This document shows positions 63,243 to 64,000 of a stretch of DNA of 64,000 nt, one piece after another. Below the pieces are notes generated by a model. The model saw nothing but the letters and a program-made list of their open reading frames with translations, was not told the DNA's origin and ran no database searches. The stretch's first letter is position 1, and every line of letters starts with the position of its first letter. The translations under genes and the position numbers were made by a program. The stretch is from Umbilicaria muhlenbergii (Eukaryota; Ascomycota; Lecanoromycetes; Umbilicariales; Umbilicariaceae), in assembly GCA_000611775.1 (NCBI GenBank), contig KK106984.1, forward strand, positions 2,511,542-2,575,541, given 5' to 3'.

Positions 63243-64000
63243 CTATTTTTTTTTATTTCTTTATTAAGTGTATGCAGTCTAAGACTATGACACTGTGTAG
63301 TCTACATATGTGAGGTATTTATTACCTCAAGTCAACTTATTTTGTCAATTTCTTTTGTGACTGTTATTAATGTCAGAATTGCACATTTTTAGATATTTCT
63401 TTTAATATTCCCTCATCTTACTCTCTGATTTCCATCCTCAACCCCCCCTAAAAGCCACTTTCATGTAGTTATTTTTGTGTGTTTTAAAAATATTAAAGTA
63501 TTTTTAATCTCTTCCTTTGTACAAAGTAATGACTGTAATGTTAATTGTGTAAATTCTGCTTTTTGCATTTCCTGTTTCAGCTTCTACTGCTCTTGTCTAT
63601 ACTATCTGCAATTTAACAGTAAATGCTCTGGTGACTGTTTTACCTTACACTGAAAACATTGATTGTTTTCATATGTAGGTAATCTGCAAAGATATGATTT
63701 AAAATAGCTGTGTTCTAGTTTTAATTATGTAAATGTTGTAAAGGTTAACCTTTCACATTTGTACAATTCTTTTGACTTTATAATTAGGTCAGGCCTTGTA
63801 GCATATGTCTTGTATTGTTGACCTTGATTTACATTTTGTCATTTTATTAATCATTCCTCTTTAGCAATTTCCTTAATATCTTTTTTGATATAAGATAAAG
63901 AAATATGCCTTGAGTCTGCATTAATAACTGCATTTCCTGCATTTAAAGTTCCTTGTTTGACTGCTTTATCTGTTAATTTATTTCCTGGTATTTGACTGTG
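63243..64000 (-). mobile_element. L4: LINE 3' end, cut by the window edge
   Basis: Poly-T then sequence closely matching 48,290-49,050 (L1 3' part), so a minus-strand LINE continuing beyond 64,000. Reads the zinc-ribbon end of ORF2 near 63,580-63,770. Confidence 0.85.

Noticed and set aside
11220-64000. Alternative genetic code with TGA as Trp
   Set aside because: Transportin and the other genes in the same window use TGG for Trp, the repeats also hold many TAA stops and lost catalytic residues, and L2 still has TGG where L1 has TGA. Mutation explains it.

Overview
The window looks like a filamentous ascomycete (Pezizomycotina) chromosome in two sharply different compartments. Bases 1 to about 11,200 have balanced composition and carry three genes, all on the minus strand and all split by short fungal introns of 50-107 nt. 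They are the 5' end of a UCH37/UCHL5-type deubiquitinase (1-404), a five-exon Zn(II)2Cys6 transcription factor (1063-2951) and a three-exon transportin/Kap104 karyopherin (7381-10381). The gene structures were assembled by hand from splice sites, reading frame and family motifs. The 4.4 kb between the second and third gene is non-coding as far as I can see and is studded with short tandem repeats.

From about 11,200 to the right edge the DNA is AT-rich, decayed and made of nested retrotransposons. LTR pairs of equal length plus 5-bp target duplications resolve a four-level Ty3/gypsy nest. A broken element G1 (pieces at about 12,270-13,382 and 40,807-41,085) was hit by G2 (13,383-40,806, 408-bp LTRs, target site ATAAT). 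G2 was hit by copy A (13,894-20,734, 228-bp LTRs) and by G3 (25,369-39,425, 455-bp LTRs, ATAAC). G3 was hit by copy B (31,957-38,751, same family as A, ACAAG). Rightwards follow a fifth gypsy element G5 (about 41,090-45,028), a 1.1-kb terminal-inverted-repeat unit R1 (45,029-46,148), a histone H3-like relic (46,281-46,640), the end of a sixth gypsy element G4 (to 48,001), and a cluster of Tad1-like LINEs. In that cluster L1 (48,277-54,956) and L2 (56,159-62,800) lie head to head, flanked by fragments.

All pol genes are full of stops, most of them TGA at conserved tryptophans. CpC/GpG and CpG are scarce while CpA/TpG are plentiful. That is a repeat-directed C-to-T signature unlike classical CpA-biased RIP.

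The most interesting signals are these. (1) Several of the gypsy elements carry a small gene on the strand opposite to pol, between pol and the 3' LTR. In A, B and G3 it is Cys-rich with introns; in G2 it is a coiled coil. In G4 the same slot holds an intron-containing H3/CENP-A-like histone fold. (2) The two R1 copies differ by a clean inversion of a loop of about 185 bp between 62-bp inverted repeats.
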